DNA of 64,000 bases from Neorhizobium sp. SOG26 (GTDB lineage Bacteria > Pseudomonadota > Alphaproteobacteria > Rhizobiales > Rhizobiaceae), in NCBI RefSeq assembly GCF_003491345.1, contig NZ_CP025512.1, forward strand, positions 2,356,001 to 2,420,000, read 5' to 3'. How positions within the stretch are numbered: position 1 is the stretch's first letter; each line of letters begins with the position of its first letter. Positions 47,292 to 56,113 of this stretch are shown in pieces. The translations under genes were made by a program, and so were the position numbers. The notes beneath the pieces are model-generated. The model saw only the letters and a program-made list of their open reading frames with translations. It had not been told where the DNA came from and searched no databases.

Positions 47292-47944
47292 GGGCGCGGC
47301 CTGCCTCCCGGCTGGTTCATTGGCGCCGCAAGCGCCGAATTCAGCGTCTGCGCCAGGAGCGCCACCCCGCCGGCGAGGTAAACGACTGCGCCGACAAGCA
47401 GCATGACGACGCCGCCGGCCTGCTGGTCCGTATGGGCAGACAAGGTGATACCGAGGCAACTGACAATGCCATCCCCATAGAGCGGACGCGGCGACAGCGC
47501 CAGCAAGGCACCGAGAAGCGTCATGTGCATCGAAGTGAAGATGAGCCCGAAAGTGCCGGCGAGCCTCCGCTCCTCGCGGCCGCTCGCAGCGCCGCCAAGA
47601 CAGGAGAGCCAGAGCGCCAGGCCAGCGGCGAGGAAGACCGCCTGCTCCGCCGCCGCGATGAGCGCAGAGCTTTCCGACAGGGCGCGCATTGCCGGGACAT
47701 GCCATGTCCAGACGGCGAAGAGCTCCAGCACCGAGCCGGTCAGCGGCGTGATCCACCTTTGGCTCTGCGTGAAGTCGAAGCGCGTGCCGGAGAGACCGAT
47801 GCCGATCAGCGGCGCGGCGCCGGCCACGACGCCCATATGGACGATCATGTGGACGGAGAACGACGTCCGGTCGGCAAAGGGCAAAAGCCCGCCCCAAAGC
47901 ACCATGAGGAGCAGCAGGCCGGCGACGAGCGATGCCTTCTTCAT
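47288..47944 (-). CDS. ctaG: CtaG-type oxidase assembly protein (caa3_CtaG family)
   Basis: 218 residues with about six to seven membrane helices. The family features HMIVHMG, TWHVPAM and SMHMTLLG supply His and Met residues that could bind copper. It is thought to help mature caa3-type oxidase. ATG 47944 overlaps the upstream gene stop (ATGA), and its own stop overlaps the cytochrome start, so the cluster is translated as a chain. Confidence 0.85.
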   Translation of the reverse strand: MKKASLVAGLLLLMVLWGGLLPFADRTSFSVHMIVHMGVVAGAAPLIGIGLSGTRFDFTQSQRWITPLTGSVLELFAVWTWHVPAMRALSESSALIAAAEQAVFLAAGLALWLSCLGGAASGREERRLAGTFGLIFTSMHMTLLGALLALSPRPLYGDGIVSCLGITLSAHTDQQAGGVVMLLVGAVVYLAGGVALLAQTLNSALAAPMNQPGGRPRP

Positions 47945-48324
47945 GGCTGGCACTCCGCTATGAAGAACAAGGGGATCGCGACATAGATCACCGCCACGAA
48001 GCTCAGGCCCGAAAGCAGCAGCGTCGCAAACCCCTGGAAGTGCCGGCGTTCTTCCCGGGTCGGCTCGTCATGCGGCGGATCGCCCTTGCCGTAACCCCAC
48101 TGCCGCCAGGCAAGATAGGCCGACAGCACGATCATGGCGAGCGCAACGAGGGTGATGACCAGCAGCCAGATGCGCACGGTGTCGAAGGTGAAGGATTCCG
48201 GCAGCCGCTTGGCGCAGAAGATGGCGGCCAGCACGTAACAGACGACGAAATGCAGCGCCCACACCGCCGGTGCCGTGAACAGCGTCCAGAGGGTTTCGAT
48301 CTCGCGGGGAATGACGCTCTTCAT
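47941..48324 (-). CDS. Small membrane protein of the oxidase cluster
   Basis: 127 residues and three predicted membrane helices (about 15-40, 55-80 and 100-125). ATG 48324 overlaps the CtaD-CtaE fusion stop (ATGA), which identifies this start over one far upstream. Its position fits a subunit IV-like or accessory subunit of the oxidase. No family signature is evident to me beyond the membrane topology. Confidence 0.75.
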   Translation of the reverse strand: MKSVIPREIETLWTLFTAPAVWALHFVVCYVLAAIFCAKRLPESFTFDTVRIWLLVITLVALAMIVLSAYLAWRQWGYGKGDPPHDEPTREERRHFQGFATLLLSGLSFVAVIYVAIPLFFIAECQP

Positions 48325-50834
48325 GACAGCACCAGCGGAAAGAAGCCGATGACGGCGAAGGTCGTAAGCGCGGTGACTGCCGTGAAGTGCCAGTAGAGCG
48401 CGACATTGCGGATGTCCTGATCGTATTCCGCCGTCATGCGGCCCGCGAGGCTGCGGGCGAGGCAATACAGATGCATCACCGCACCCAGCACGCCATGTGT
48501 CACGGTCCAGATCACCAGCACCCAGACGATCGCCGGATAAACATGCGAGGTGGGATCCATGCCGTGGAGGTGAGGCCCGGCCAAACCTGCCAGCGATGCG
48601 GCGATGCTGACGAGAACCGCCAGGACCAGCACCAGGCGGGTAGCGAGCGGCCCCTTCTCGTTCAGTTGCCGCGCCAGCAGCGTGAGCCCCCAGGCGACGA
48701 TAAAGAGGACCAGCGCCAGCATCGGCCAGAAGAGGCCTGGGCCTGAGGTGACGGCGAAGTCGTCATGGATGGTCCAGTAGAAGAAATAGCCGAAGACGAG
48801 GCTGCCGAAGGCGGTGCCGTCTCCCACCATGGTGATGAACATCGCCCACCAGCCGACCGAGGCCGGGCCGGAGACGTAGATCGGCAGTTTCAGGCCAAGC
48901 CCGACATCCATTTCCGGCGCTTCGGGGATCTGTCCGGTGCCGGTCCACAGCCAGACGATGATGGCAATGAAGGTGATGATGGCGCAGATGATCGTCGTGA
49001 TCCACCAGTGGTAGGTGAGCGCAATGAACACACCGCCGAGCGCCATGGCCGCGATGATCGTCACATAGGACACGCCGCCGACGCGAAGGCACTGGATGGG
49101 CTCGGCATCGAGAACCGAGGTCACCAGCGTCTCGCGCCTGCCCGATTTCGCGTCCGGAAGGTAGAAACGGCCCGCCTCGATATCGGCCTGCAGGTTCGGC
49201 TGGTCCCACAGCGGGTAGCGGCTGGTGATGATCGGCACCGAGCGCATGCCCCAGCTCTCGTCCGGATCGTTCGTCCATTCCAGCGTGCCGGAATTCCACG
49301 GGTTCAGATTGCGCTCCGCAGGCTTCGGCTTCGGGCGGAAGATATCGATGACAAGGGTCGCCACACCGGCTGCGAAGATGAAGGCACCGACGGTCGAGAT
49401 CAGATTGAACCAGTCCCAGCCGATGTCTTCCGGGTAGGTGAAGACACGCCGCGGCATGCCCCTCAGGCCGGAAAAGTGCATCGGGAAAAACGCGATGTTG
49501 AAGCCGGTGAACATCAGCCAGAAGGCAGCCTTGCCCCAGGCGTCGGAGAGCTTCTTGCCGGTGACGAACGGGAAATAATAATAGATGCCGGCGACCACCG
49601 GAAACAGCATCCCGCCGATCAGCACGTAATGCAGGTGCGCCACGATGAAATAGGTGTCGTGCGCCTGCCAGTCGAACGGCACGACCGCCACCATGACGCC
49701 CGTGAGGCCCCCGATTATAAAGATGATGAGGCCGCCGGCGCCAAACAGCATGGGCACGGAAAAGATCACGCGGCCGGCCAGCATGGTGGCGATGAAGACG
49801 AAGATCTGCACCCCGGTCGGGATCGCCACGGCTTCCGAGGCGGCCGAGAAAAACGCGAGCGAAATCTGCGGCATTCCGGTTGCGAACATGTGGTGCACCC
49901 ACAGCCCGAAGCTCAGGAACCCGGTGCCGACAGCCGCCAGCACGATCCAGGAATAACCGACGATCGGCCGCTGCGCGAAGGTCGGCACGATCATCGCCAT
50001 CAGCGCGATCGCCGGCAGGAAGATGATATAGACCTCCGGATGGCCGAAGATCCAGAACAGGTGCTGCCACAGCAACGGGTCGCCGCCGCGTGACGGATCG
50101 AAGAACGGCCAGTCGAACATCCGCTCCATCTCGAAGAGGATATCGCCGGCAATCAGCGGCGGGAAGGCAAACAGGATCATCCCGGCCACCACCAGCAGGT
50201 ACCAGGCAAACATCGGCATCATGTTGATGCGCATGCCGGGTGCCCGGCATTTCATGATGCCGACGATGATCTCGACCGCTGCGGCGATCGAGGCGACTTC
50301 GATGAAGGACAGACCAAGCAACCAGATATCGGCGCCGATGCCGGCCTGCTCCTTGTTCGTCGCGAGCGGCGGGTACATGAACCAGCCGGCATTGGGCGCT
50401 GCATTGAAGAAGATCGAGCCGCAGACGAAGACGCCGCCGAGCAGGAAGCTCCAGAAACCGAAGGCCGAGAGCCGCGGGAACGGCAGTTCGCGGGCACCGA
50501 GCATGGAGGGCAGCAGGAAGATCGCCACCGCCTCGAAGATCGGCACGGCAAACAGGAACATCATCACCGTGCCATGCAGGGTGAAGGCCTGATTGAAGAG
50601 CTCGGCGGAGATGAGGTCGTTTTGCGGCACCGCCAGTTGCAGGCGGATGAGGAGCCCAAGCAGGCCGGCAAACAGCATGAAGCCGAAGGCGGTCATGCCG
50701 TACCAGAGGCCGATTTCGCTGTTGTTGACCGAGGTCCAGTAGCGGATCCCCTTCGGCGTATCCCATACCTTGCGAAGACGCTCCTCCTGCGCGGCCCGCT
50801 CCTCTGGCGAAAAATCTCCGAGCTCGACGGTCAT
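48321..50834 (-). CDS. ctaD: Cytochrome c oxidase subunit I-III fusion
   Basis: 837 residues. The first 560 residues are subunit I: heme and copper His ligands in HGTVMMFLF, GHPEVYIIFLPA (Tyr cross-link site), HHMFATG and HDTYFIVAHLHYVLIGG. The last 240 residues form five helices of subunit III type (ASVGWWAMFITMVGDGTAFGS...GPHLHGMDPTSHVYPA). Fusions of this kind are known in caa3-type oxidases. Inner membrane; reduces oxygen. It overlaps its neighbours on both sides. Confidence 0.93.
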   Translation of the reverse strand: MTVELGDFSPEERAAQEERLRKVWDTPKGIRYWTSVNNSEIGLWYGMTAFGFMLFAGLLGLLIRLQLAVPQNDLISAELFNQAFTLHGTVMMFLFAVPIFEAVAIFLLPSMLGARELPFPRLSAFGFWSFLLGGVFVCGSIFFNAAPNAGWFMYPPLATNKEQAGIGADIWLLGLSFIEVASIAAAVEIIVGIMKCRAPGMRINMMPMFAWYLLVVAGMILFAFPPLIAGDILFEMERMFDWPFFDPSRGGDPLLWQHLFWIFGHPEVYIIFLPAIALMAMIVPTFAQRPIVGYSWIVLAAVGTGFLSFGLWVHHMFATGMPQISLAFFSAASEAVAIPTGVQIFVFIATMLAGRVIFSVPMLFGAGGLIIFIIGGLTGVMVAVVPFDWQAHDTYFIVAHLHYVLIGGMLFPVVAGIYYYFPFVTGKKLSDAWGKAAFWLMFTGFNIAFFPMHFSGLRGMPRRVFTYPEDIGWDWFNLISTVGAFIFAAGVATLVIDIFRPKPKPAERNLNPWNSGTLEWTNDPDESWGMRSVPIITSRYPLWDQPNLQADIEAGRFYLPDAKSGRRETLVTSVLDAEPIQCLRVGGVSYVTIIAAMALGGVFIALTYHWWITTIICAIITFIAIIVWLWTGTGQIPEAPEMDVGLGLKLPIYVSGPASVGWWAMFITMVGDGTAFGSLVFGYFFYWTIHDDFAVTSGPGLFWPMLALVLFIVAWGLTLLARQLNEKGPLATRLVLVLAVLVSIAASLAGLAGPHLHGMDPTSHVYPAIVWVLVIWTVTHGVLGAVMHLYCLARSLAGRMTAEYDQDIRNVALYWHFTAVTALTTFAVIGFFPLVLS

Positions 50835-51889
50835 CGGAGCCCCTTTAAGTAAGCGGCGATACGGTTGATTTCGACCTCCGACAGCATGGAATAATGCGGC
50901 ATGAAGACGCCCGGCTTGACGGCATCCGGCTGGCGGATGAAGCGGGCGATGTTTTCCGTCGTGTTTTCAAGCGAGCCGGCTGCGACCGAACCACGGGCAC
51001 CGTAGGCAGTCAGGTTCGGGCCAATCGTGCCGCGGGCCTCGGTGCCGGAGATCGCGTGGCAGGCTGAACAACCATGCCTGAGGAACAGGGCAAGACCTTC
51101 GGCATCCTGCGCCCCGGAGGCATTGCGTCGCGCGGCGAGCCAGGTGCTGAACGCGTCAGGCTCCATGGCTTCCACGGTGAACGCCATCAATGCATGGGAG
51201 GTGCCGCAGAATTCGGCGCAGACGCCGCGATAGGTACCGGGGCGCTCGGCCTGCAGCGTCAACCGGTTCTGGCGGCCGGGGATCATGTCCATCTTGCCAC
51301 CGAGCACCGGGATCCAGAAGGAGTGGATGACATCCGGCGCATCAAGCAGAAACAGCACCCTTTCCCCCACCGGAATACGGATCTCGTTGGCCGTCTCGAT
51401 CGCGGCCTCGCCGCCTTCTTCCGGATAACGCACCCGCCACCAGAACTGTTCGCCGGTGACTTCAATGCGCCGCAACTCCTCGTCCTGTCCCTGGAACCAC
51501 GGGCGGACACTCGGCATCAGCCAGACGGCATAAGACAGAAGCAGGCCGAGGGTGATCACCGGAAACGCGACACCACCCCAGAGGATAAGCCTGCCCGCCT
51601 TCTTTTCCGAATAGACCTGCTTCCGCCGCGACGAGGCATAGAGCAGCAGCGTCACCACGCCGGCCCAGATGAGCGCGCCACCGATGAACATGACGAAAGA
51701 CAGCGTCGCTACGTCGGCGGCCTCGCGGCCAGCCGGATCAAGCGCCGACTGCACGCCGGAGCAACCGGTGAGAAAGAGAATGGGGAAGAGCAGATAAAGG
51801 CTGTGCGGTCGAGAGGGACGCGCGTCATGGCAAAGGTTGATGTTCACGGACACTGGCCGGCGGCGCTCCGTCAAACCACTATCGCCCAT
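50831..51889 (-). CDS. ctaC: Cytochrome c oxidase subunit II with fused cytochrome c (caa3 type)
   Basis: About 352 residues. A lipoprotein-type signal (FLTGC), two membrane helices, the CuA centre (Cys224, Glu226, Cys228, His232, Met235 in CAEFCGTSHALM) and a C-terminal cytochrome c with CSACH (274-278). The fused heme domain defines the caa3 subclass. The start is uncertain: ATG 51889 leaves a 30-residue lead before the hydrophobic part, and GTG 51853 is an alternative. First gene of the cluster, behind an exact EcfG promoter. Confidence 0.9.
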   Translation of the reverse strand: MGDSGLTERRRPVSVNINLCHDARPSRPHSLYLLFPILFLTGCSGVQSALDPAGREAADVATLSFVMFIGGALIWAGVVTLLLYASSRRKQVYSEKKAGRLILWGGVAFPVITLGLLLSYAVWLMPSVRPWFQGQDEELRRIEVTGEQFWWRVRYPEEGGEAAIETANEIRIPVGERVLFLLDAPDVIHSFWIPVLGGKMDMIPGRQNRLTLQAERPGTYRGVCAEFCGTSHALMAFTVEAMEPDAFSTWLAARRNASGAQDAEGLALFLRHGCSACHAISGTEARGTIGPNLTAYGARGSVAAGSLENTTENIARFIRQPDAVKPGVFMPHYSMLSEVEINRIAAYLKGLR

Positions 51890-51932
51890 GCGCGCCTGAA
51901 CCCATCTAACCGCCCCAGAACATTCAGCCGCA

Positions 51933-51957
51933 AACGCGCATCAGGGGAATTTGTTCC
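51933..51957 (-). promoter_or_regulatory. EcfG promoter of the caa3 oxidase operon, exact match (GGAAC-N16-CGTT)
   Basis: Minus-strand GGAAC (51957-51953), 16 bases, CGTT ending at 51933; the coxII start at 51889 is 44 bases downstream. Divergent from the site at 51998. Confidence 0.72.
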
Positions 51958-51997
51958 CGCCGCATGATCACTTTGCTTAACGCCCGGACAAAAATGT

Positions 51998-52022
51998 GGA
52001 ACGATTTGGGAAGCGCTGGGTT
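51998..52022 (+). promoter_or_regulatory. Candidate EcfG promoter (GGAAC-N16-GGTT)
   Basis: GGAAC at 51998-52002, 16 bases, GGTT at 52019-52022; ATG 52073 is 51 bases downstream. One mismatch from CGTT. Confidence 0.55.
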
Positions 52023-52033
52023 CTCATACCATC

Positions 52034-52050
52034 GGGGGCATGACGCCCCC
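52034..52050 (+). promoter_or_regulatory. Hairpin at the expected mRNA 5' end
   Basis: GGGGGC (52034-52039) and GCCCCC (52045-52050) make a 6-bp stem with a five-base loop. If transcription starts about 8 bases after the -10 element, this lies at the very start of the transcript, upstream of the ribosome site. It could protect the 5' end. Confidence 0.45.
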
Positions 52051-52072
52051 GGCTCGCAACGGGAGAGCGATC

Positions 52073-52270
52073 ATGCAGAACTACTACGACACGGTGAAGA
52101 AACCGCTGGCGGTTCGCGGGGACAGCGGGTCCCTGGCGGATGCTCAGCGACATGGCCCGCAGGTCGCGGTGCCTGCCTCGGTGTTTCTGCCCTTACCCAA
52201 GTCCCCGCACGACGAAATCAGCGTTCCAGCCTCCATTAACGGCAGGGACCTGTCCACCGGCCGCCTCTAA
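52073..52270 (+). CDS. Uncharacterised 65-residue stress-island protein
   Basis: 65 residues, polar, with no signal or membrane segment. Starts after GGGAGAGCGATC at ATG 52073. Rich in Pro, Ser, Asp and Lys, so perhaps disordered. First gene of a unit with the PfpI-like gene 38 bases on, behind a stress-type promoter. I do not recognise the family. Confidence 0.6.
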   Translation: MQNYYDTVKKPLAVRGDSGSLADAQRHGPQVAVPASVFLPLPKSPHDEISVPASINGRDLSTGRL

Positions 52271-52308
52271 GGCCGGGAGAAGAAGAAACTGACCAACAAG
52301 GAGACAGC

Positions 52309-52869
52309 ATGACCAATATCGAAGCTGCCAATATCCTTATTCTCGCAACAGATGGATATGAGCGCTCCGAACTGCGGGTTCCGCTTGAGGAACTGCGCAA
52401 GCGTGGCGCGACGGTGAAGATCGCATCCATCAAGACCGGCGAAATCAAGAGCTGGGACGAGAAGGATTGGGGCGACACGGTGCCTGTCGATCTCGAGGCA
52501 AAGAACGTCAAGGCCGAGGAGTTCGACGCACTCGTGCTTCCGGGCGGACAGATCAACCCGGATGTCCTGCGTGCCAATGAAGAGGCCGTGCAGGTGGTGC
52601 GCGATTTCGTGAAGAGCGGCAAGCCCGTTGCCGCCATCTGCCACGGCCCATGGCTTCTGGTTGAAGCCGATGCGCTGCGTGGCCGCAAGGCAACCTCCTA
52701 TGCTTCCATCCGCACAGACCTGCGCAATGCAGGTGCCTCGTGGAAGGATGAAGCGGTCGTGGTGGATGCCGGGATCATCACGTCCCGCTCGCCGAAGGAC
52801 CTGCCCCAGTTCGTGGACAAGATCGTCGAGGAAGTCCGCGAAGGCCGCCACAACCGGCGGGCAGCTTAA
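52309..52869 (+). CDS. DJ-1/PfpI-family protein
   Basis: 186 residues, the normal size. Nucleophile Cys111 and His112 lie in AICHGPWLL, with Glu18 in the DGYERSEL motif. Members act as proteases, glyoxalase-like or deglycase enzymes in stress. AAGGAGACAGC precedes the ATG. It is downstream of the 65-residue gene and probably in its transcript. The exact reaction is unknown. Confidence 0.9.
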   Translation: MTNIEAANILILATDGYERSELRVPLEELRKRGATVKIASIKTGEIKSWDEKDWGDTVPVDLEAKNVKAEEFDALVLPGGQINPDVLRANEEAVQVVRDFVKSGKPVAAICHGPWLLVEADALRGRKATSYASIRTDLRNAGASWKDEAVVVDAGIITSRSPKDLPQFVDKIVEEVREGRHNRRAA

Positions 52870-52890
52870 AAGCAAGATCGACGAAAGCCT

Positions 52891-53985
52891 TCAGGCCGCC
52901 TGCGTTTCGACGCCGGCGGCCTTTTCTTGTTCCGGCGAAACCGTGGCTTCCTGCAGAAATGCAAGGAGCCGTCGTTCGTTGGCGCGAAGGCCCTTGGGCC
53001 CGTTCACCACCGGCCGTGCCGCCATCACCGTCTGGAGCGGTGTGACATCATCCGCCAGGGCAAGGATTGCCGGGTGGATATAGCTCGAACGGCAGACGGC
53101 CGGCGTGTTGTGGAGCGCCTCGGATGCCGCATGGGTCATGAGCTTCACCTTCGGCGCCGTACCCTGCTGCGCCACGTGATCCCAGGCGGCCATCAGTGCG
53201 GCAAGACTGCCGCCCCAGGTGCGGAAGGTCTTGGCAGACACGGCAAACCCCGCGGCCTTGGCGATGTAGGCGTTGAGCCGCCCGCTATCGACCGGATGCG
53301 GCACGCCGTTTTCATCCGGCCAGGAGAACAGCTGCCGGCCCGGCAGGTCGGCAATCTCTTCCAGGATGCGCTGCAGGCGCGGATGCTTGAGCGTGTGGCG
53401 CACCTTCTTGCCGCCCTTGGCGGTAAAGCGCAGCACGATCGCGTCACCCGACAGCATCATGTGGCGCTTCAGAAGCGTGGTCGCGCCATAGGTCTTGTTT
53501 TCCTTGGCATAGGCCTTGTTGCCGACGCGCAGATGCGTCGCGTCCATCAGCGACACGATCGCCGCCAGCACGGCCTCCGACTTGTCCAATCCTGAGGCAA
53601 GGTCCCGCTTCGCCTTGTTGCGGATGCGTGGCAGGGACTCACCGAACCGCATGAGCTGATCGAACTTGCGCTCGCTGCGCAGGTTCTGCCAATCAACATG
53701 GTAGCGGTACTGCTTGCGGCCGCGTGCATCGTAACCGGTCGCCTGCAGATGGCCGCGCGGGTTGAGGCAGATCCAGACATTCTCGTAGGCTGGCGGCAGG
53801 CCGAGCGCTGCAATGCGCCGCCGCTCCTCCTCATCCGTCACGAGCTTTCCATCCGGCAGCTTGTAGCAAAATCCCTTGCCGCGGCGCAGGCGGCGGATGC
53901 CGGGCTCCGTGTCGCTGACATAACTGAGACCGATGATCTCAAGCGATTCCTGGTCGGTGTCGAGGGGTGTAATGAGAGCGTCCAT
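52891..53985 (-). CDS. Eukaryotic-like DNA topoisomerase IB
   Basis: 364 residues. Relaxes supercoils through a 3'-phosphotyrosine link. Catalytic Tyr302 is in CRSSYIHP, with the other family residues in MDATHLRVGNKAYAKENKTYG and TFRTWGGSLAA. The ATG at 53985 has no ribosome site and lies only 10 bases after the -10 element of an exact EcfG promoter, so the transcript should be almost leaderless. Bacterial members are about this size. Confidence 0.9.
   Translation of the reverse strand: MDALITPLDTDQESLEIIGLSYVSDTEPGIRRLRRGKGFCYKLPDGKLVTDEEERRRIAALGLPPAYENVWICLNPRGHLQATGYDARGRKQYRYHVDWQNLRSERKFDQLMRFGESLPRIRNKAKRDLASGLDKSEAVLAAIVSLMDATHLRVGNKAYAKENKTYGATTLLKRHMMLSGDAIVLRFTAKGGKKVRHTLKHPRLQRILEEIADLPGRQLFSWPDENGVPHPVDSGRLNAYIAKAAGFAVSAKTFRTWGGSLAALMAAWDHVAQQGTAPKVKLMTHAASEALHNTPAVCRSSYIHPAILALADDVTPLQTVMAARPVVNGPKGLRANERRLLAFLQEATVSPEQEKAAGVETQAA
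52893..52925 (+). terminator. Terminator overlapping the end of the topoisomerase gene
   Basis: GGCCGCC (52894-52900) pairs with GGCGGCC (52915-52921) and a T run follows. On the plus strand it would end the PfpI transcript; it lies inside the last codons of the convergent topoisomerase gene. Confidence 0.6.
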
Positions 53986-53994
53986 GGCCGCTTA

Positions 53995-54019
53995 AACGGC
54001 AGCCACGCGTCTTCGTTCC
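53995..54019 (-). promoter_or_regulatory. EcfG promoter of topoisomerase IB, exact match (GGAAC-N16-CGTT)
   Basis: Minus-strand GGAAC (54019-54015), 16 bases, CGTT ending at 53995. The ATG begins 10 bases further on, so the expected start site is within a few bases of the ATG. Confidence 0.72.
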
Positions 54020-54037
54020 CCGAACAACCTCCGGTTC

Positions 54038-55735
54038 TCAGACGGCGACGTCGGTTATGCCCACGGGCGCTTCCAGGCGTTCGAACGAGGCGCGCGGCGC
54101 ATCCATGACCCAGCGCAGGCCATGCGGGAAGAAGTCGATCTGGACCTGCCCCTGGAATGCCGCTTCCGCATGGCGCTTGATGATCGTGGTGCCGAAGCCG
54201 GTGCGCGAGGGCTCGACCACCTCCGGTCCGCCGATCTCTTCCCAGCTCAGCCGCAGCATCAGGTCGTCGCCATCCTTGGGGAGTTCCTGCCATGCGATCC
54301 GCACCTTGCCCTGCGGCACCGAAAGCGCCCCATACTTCACCGAGTTCGTCGCAAGCTCGTGCAGGATGAGGCCAAAGTTCTGGACCGCTTCCGCCTTCAG
54401 CGTAAAATCCTCACCCTGAAGGTCGATCCGGTCGGCGACATCAGCGAAGGTGCTCATGTGGACATCGATCACGCGGCTGATCGAAACGCCCGCCCACTGT
54501 TCCTTCGCCAGCGCCTCGATCGATTTGCCGAGGCCTTGCAGGCGATGGCCGATCGCTTTCTGGAACTCCTCCATGCTGGTGTCCTGACGCGCCAGCTGGC
54601 GCATCATCGCCTGCACAAGCGTCAGGATGTTCTTCGTCCTGTGCACCAGTTCATGGAGGATGAGGTGGATATGATCCTCCGCCTGACTGCGATCGAAGGA
54701 GGCGTTTGAGAGGGCGATCGCGACCTGGTTGGCTTCCTTGATCTTCGTTTCAACGGGAGAGACGATCTCCCCCTGCCCCATGCGCTCCGCCATCTCGGCA
54801 AGCTGGCGGATCGGGAAGCGTAGCTGGCGGCCGACCAGCCAGGCGATCAGCATCGCAACCGTGAGGAAGATCGCGCCGCCGGAAATCAGTTGCCGCCAGG
54901 TGGAAAGAATGCTCGCCTGCGCCGCATCGATGGGCCCCCAGACGACCGCCTTCCAGGTCCAGCCGGTGATCTGCGAATAACCGTACATCTGCATTTCGTC
55001 GCCATCGACATCCTGGATCGAGCCGCGGAAGCCGGTCATCAGCTTCAGCATTTCGGCCGGAAAGGCACTGCCCGGCTCAAGGCTTTGGGCGCCGAGCGAG
55101 GTCACCACATGCCCGGCCCTGTCGACAACCGCGAACGACCATCCGGCCGGCAAGCTTTCCGTCGGCAGCAGTTTCTGCAGATCATCGGCATTCTGGGTGA
55201 TGATGATGGCAGCACCGGCCCTGGAGGCGGACGGCGGCAGCGGCATCGCCACGTTGAAGACGGGCCTTCCGCTGGTCGTGCCGCGGAACACGTTGGAGAC
55301 TTCCGTCACCCCGTTCTTCAGGACGGACTGAAGTGCCGGCATGTTGCCGGTCTTGCCGAGCGGCGTGTCGAAGGGCACGCGCGTGTTGAGCTTCAACTGG
55401 CCGTCCGCGTCCGCCACCAGGACGAACAGCGAATCGGACCGCAGGCTGTTCTGGGTGCGGTTGTGGAAGGCCCTGAGGTCGCCGCGTTCGAGCTCCGGAG
55501 AGGTCACCAGAAGCCGCAGAGTTGTTGCCATGTCCTGCAATTCGCGGTCAACCGAACGGGCGACCAATTGGGCATCCTCGGCGGTCTCATTGGCAAGGAT
55601 TTCGCGCTCGTTGGCCTCCAGCTCCATCATCAGGTAACCAACAAAGATCAGCAAAGGCAGCGCCACTCCGGCCACCAGGGCAACCAGATAGGCTCCAATC
55701 GGAGCGGTCGGGAAAAAGCGCGAAAGCCTAATCAT
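54038..55735 (-). CDS. HWE-family sensor histidine kinase
   Basis: 565 residues. An N-terminal membrane helix (about 15-37), a periplasmic sensor region to about 285, a second helix (about 288-310), a HAMP-like segment, and the HWE kinase domain: phospho-acceptor His365 in HELVHRTKN, and the N box LHELATNSVKYGALS. HWE kinases often control PhyR, the response regulator of the general stress pathway. No response regulator lies next to it. The signal is unknown. Confidence 0.9.
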   Translation of the reverse strand: MIRLSRFFPTAPIGAYLVALVAGVALPLLIFVGYLMMELEANEREILANETAEDAQLVARSVDRELQDMATTLRLLVTSPELERGDLRAFHNRTQNSLRSDSLFVLVADADGQLKLNTRVPFDTPLGKTGNMPALQSVLKNGVTEVSNVFRGTTSGRPVFNVAMPLPPSASRAGAAIIITQNADDLQKLLPTESLPAGWSFAVVDRAGHVVTSLGAQSLEPGSAFPAEMLKLMTGFRGSIQDVDGDEMQMYGYSQITGWTWKAVVWGPIDAAQASILSTWRQLISGGAIFLTVAMLIAWLVGRQLRFPIRQLAEMAERMGQGEIVSPVETKIKEANQVAIALSNASFDRSQAEDHIHLILHELVHRTKNILTLVQAMMRQLARQDTSMEEFQKAIGHRLQGLGKSIEALAKEQWAGVSISRVIDVHMSTFADVADRIDLQGEDFTLKAEAVQNFGLILHELATNSVKYGALSVPQGKVRIAWQELPKDGDDLMLRLSWEEIGGPEVVEPSRTGFGTTIIKRHAEAAFQGQVQIDFFPHGLRWVMDAPRASFERLEAPVGITDVAV

Positions 55736-56113
55736 TCCGCGTGGTTAGCCGACGAAGACGAGCCAGGGGCCTGCGCCACCCGTTCGCAGTTTCCATATTC
55801 GTGTCCCGCCCTTTGCTAATGTATTAGCGAAATCTGTCTAACCGGTTTTGGTCCCTTGTCCAGCAATTGATTGCACGCGATGGGTCTGTGTCCTGTAGCA
55901 GACCGACACGCATCGGCGGCCAAGCGGGCCCGACTCGGCGAATTGTATCGTGTCAATACAGGATGGGATGGGGCCAAGGCGGGTCATTAGGCAAATATCC
56001 GCCATTCCGCCAAATTCCGGAGCCCGCGGCAGAAATTTGTGGACGATGAAATGGAGGGTACCTTCGGCAGGACCGGGCATCCGAGAGACGCCGGTCCTGC
56101 CGAGGCTTATGTC
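55736..56113. other. 378-base intergenic region
   Basis: Between the HWE kinase and the SWFGD/BON gene. It contains a perfect inverted repeat GCTAAT-GT-ATTAGC (55815-55828), possibly an operator for the kinase, and the hairpin at 56062-56105. I see no convincing gene. Confidence 0.6.
56062..56105 (-). terminator. Long hairpin after the SWFGD/BON gene
   Basis: Arms at 56062-56076 and 56091-56105 pair over 14 of 15 positions, counting one G-T pair. It lies eight bases past the stop at 56114. There is no clear T run, so it may act as a weak terminator or stabilising end. Confidence 0.55.

Noticed and set aside
48763..50766. 667-codon minus-strand frame
   Set aside because: Overlaps the cytochrome oxidase subunit I-III fusion in another frame of the same strand and has no recognisable domain.
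55728..55796. 22-codon minus-strand frame ending inside the HWE kinase start
   Set aside because: Arg-rich, weak ribosome site and no attenuator-like structure; an upstream leader peptide is possible but unsupported.
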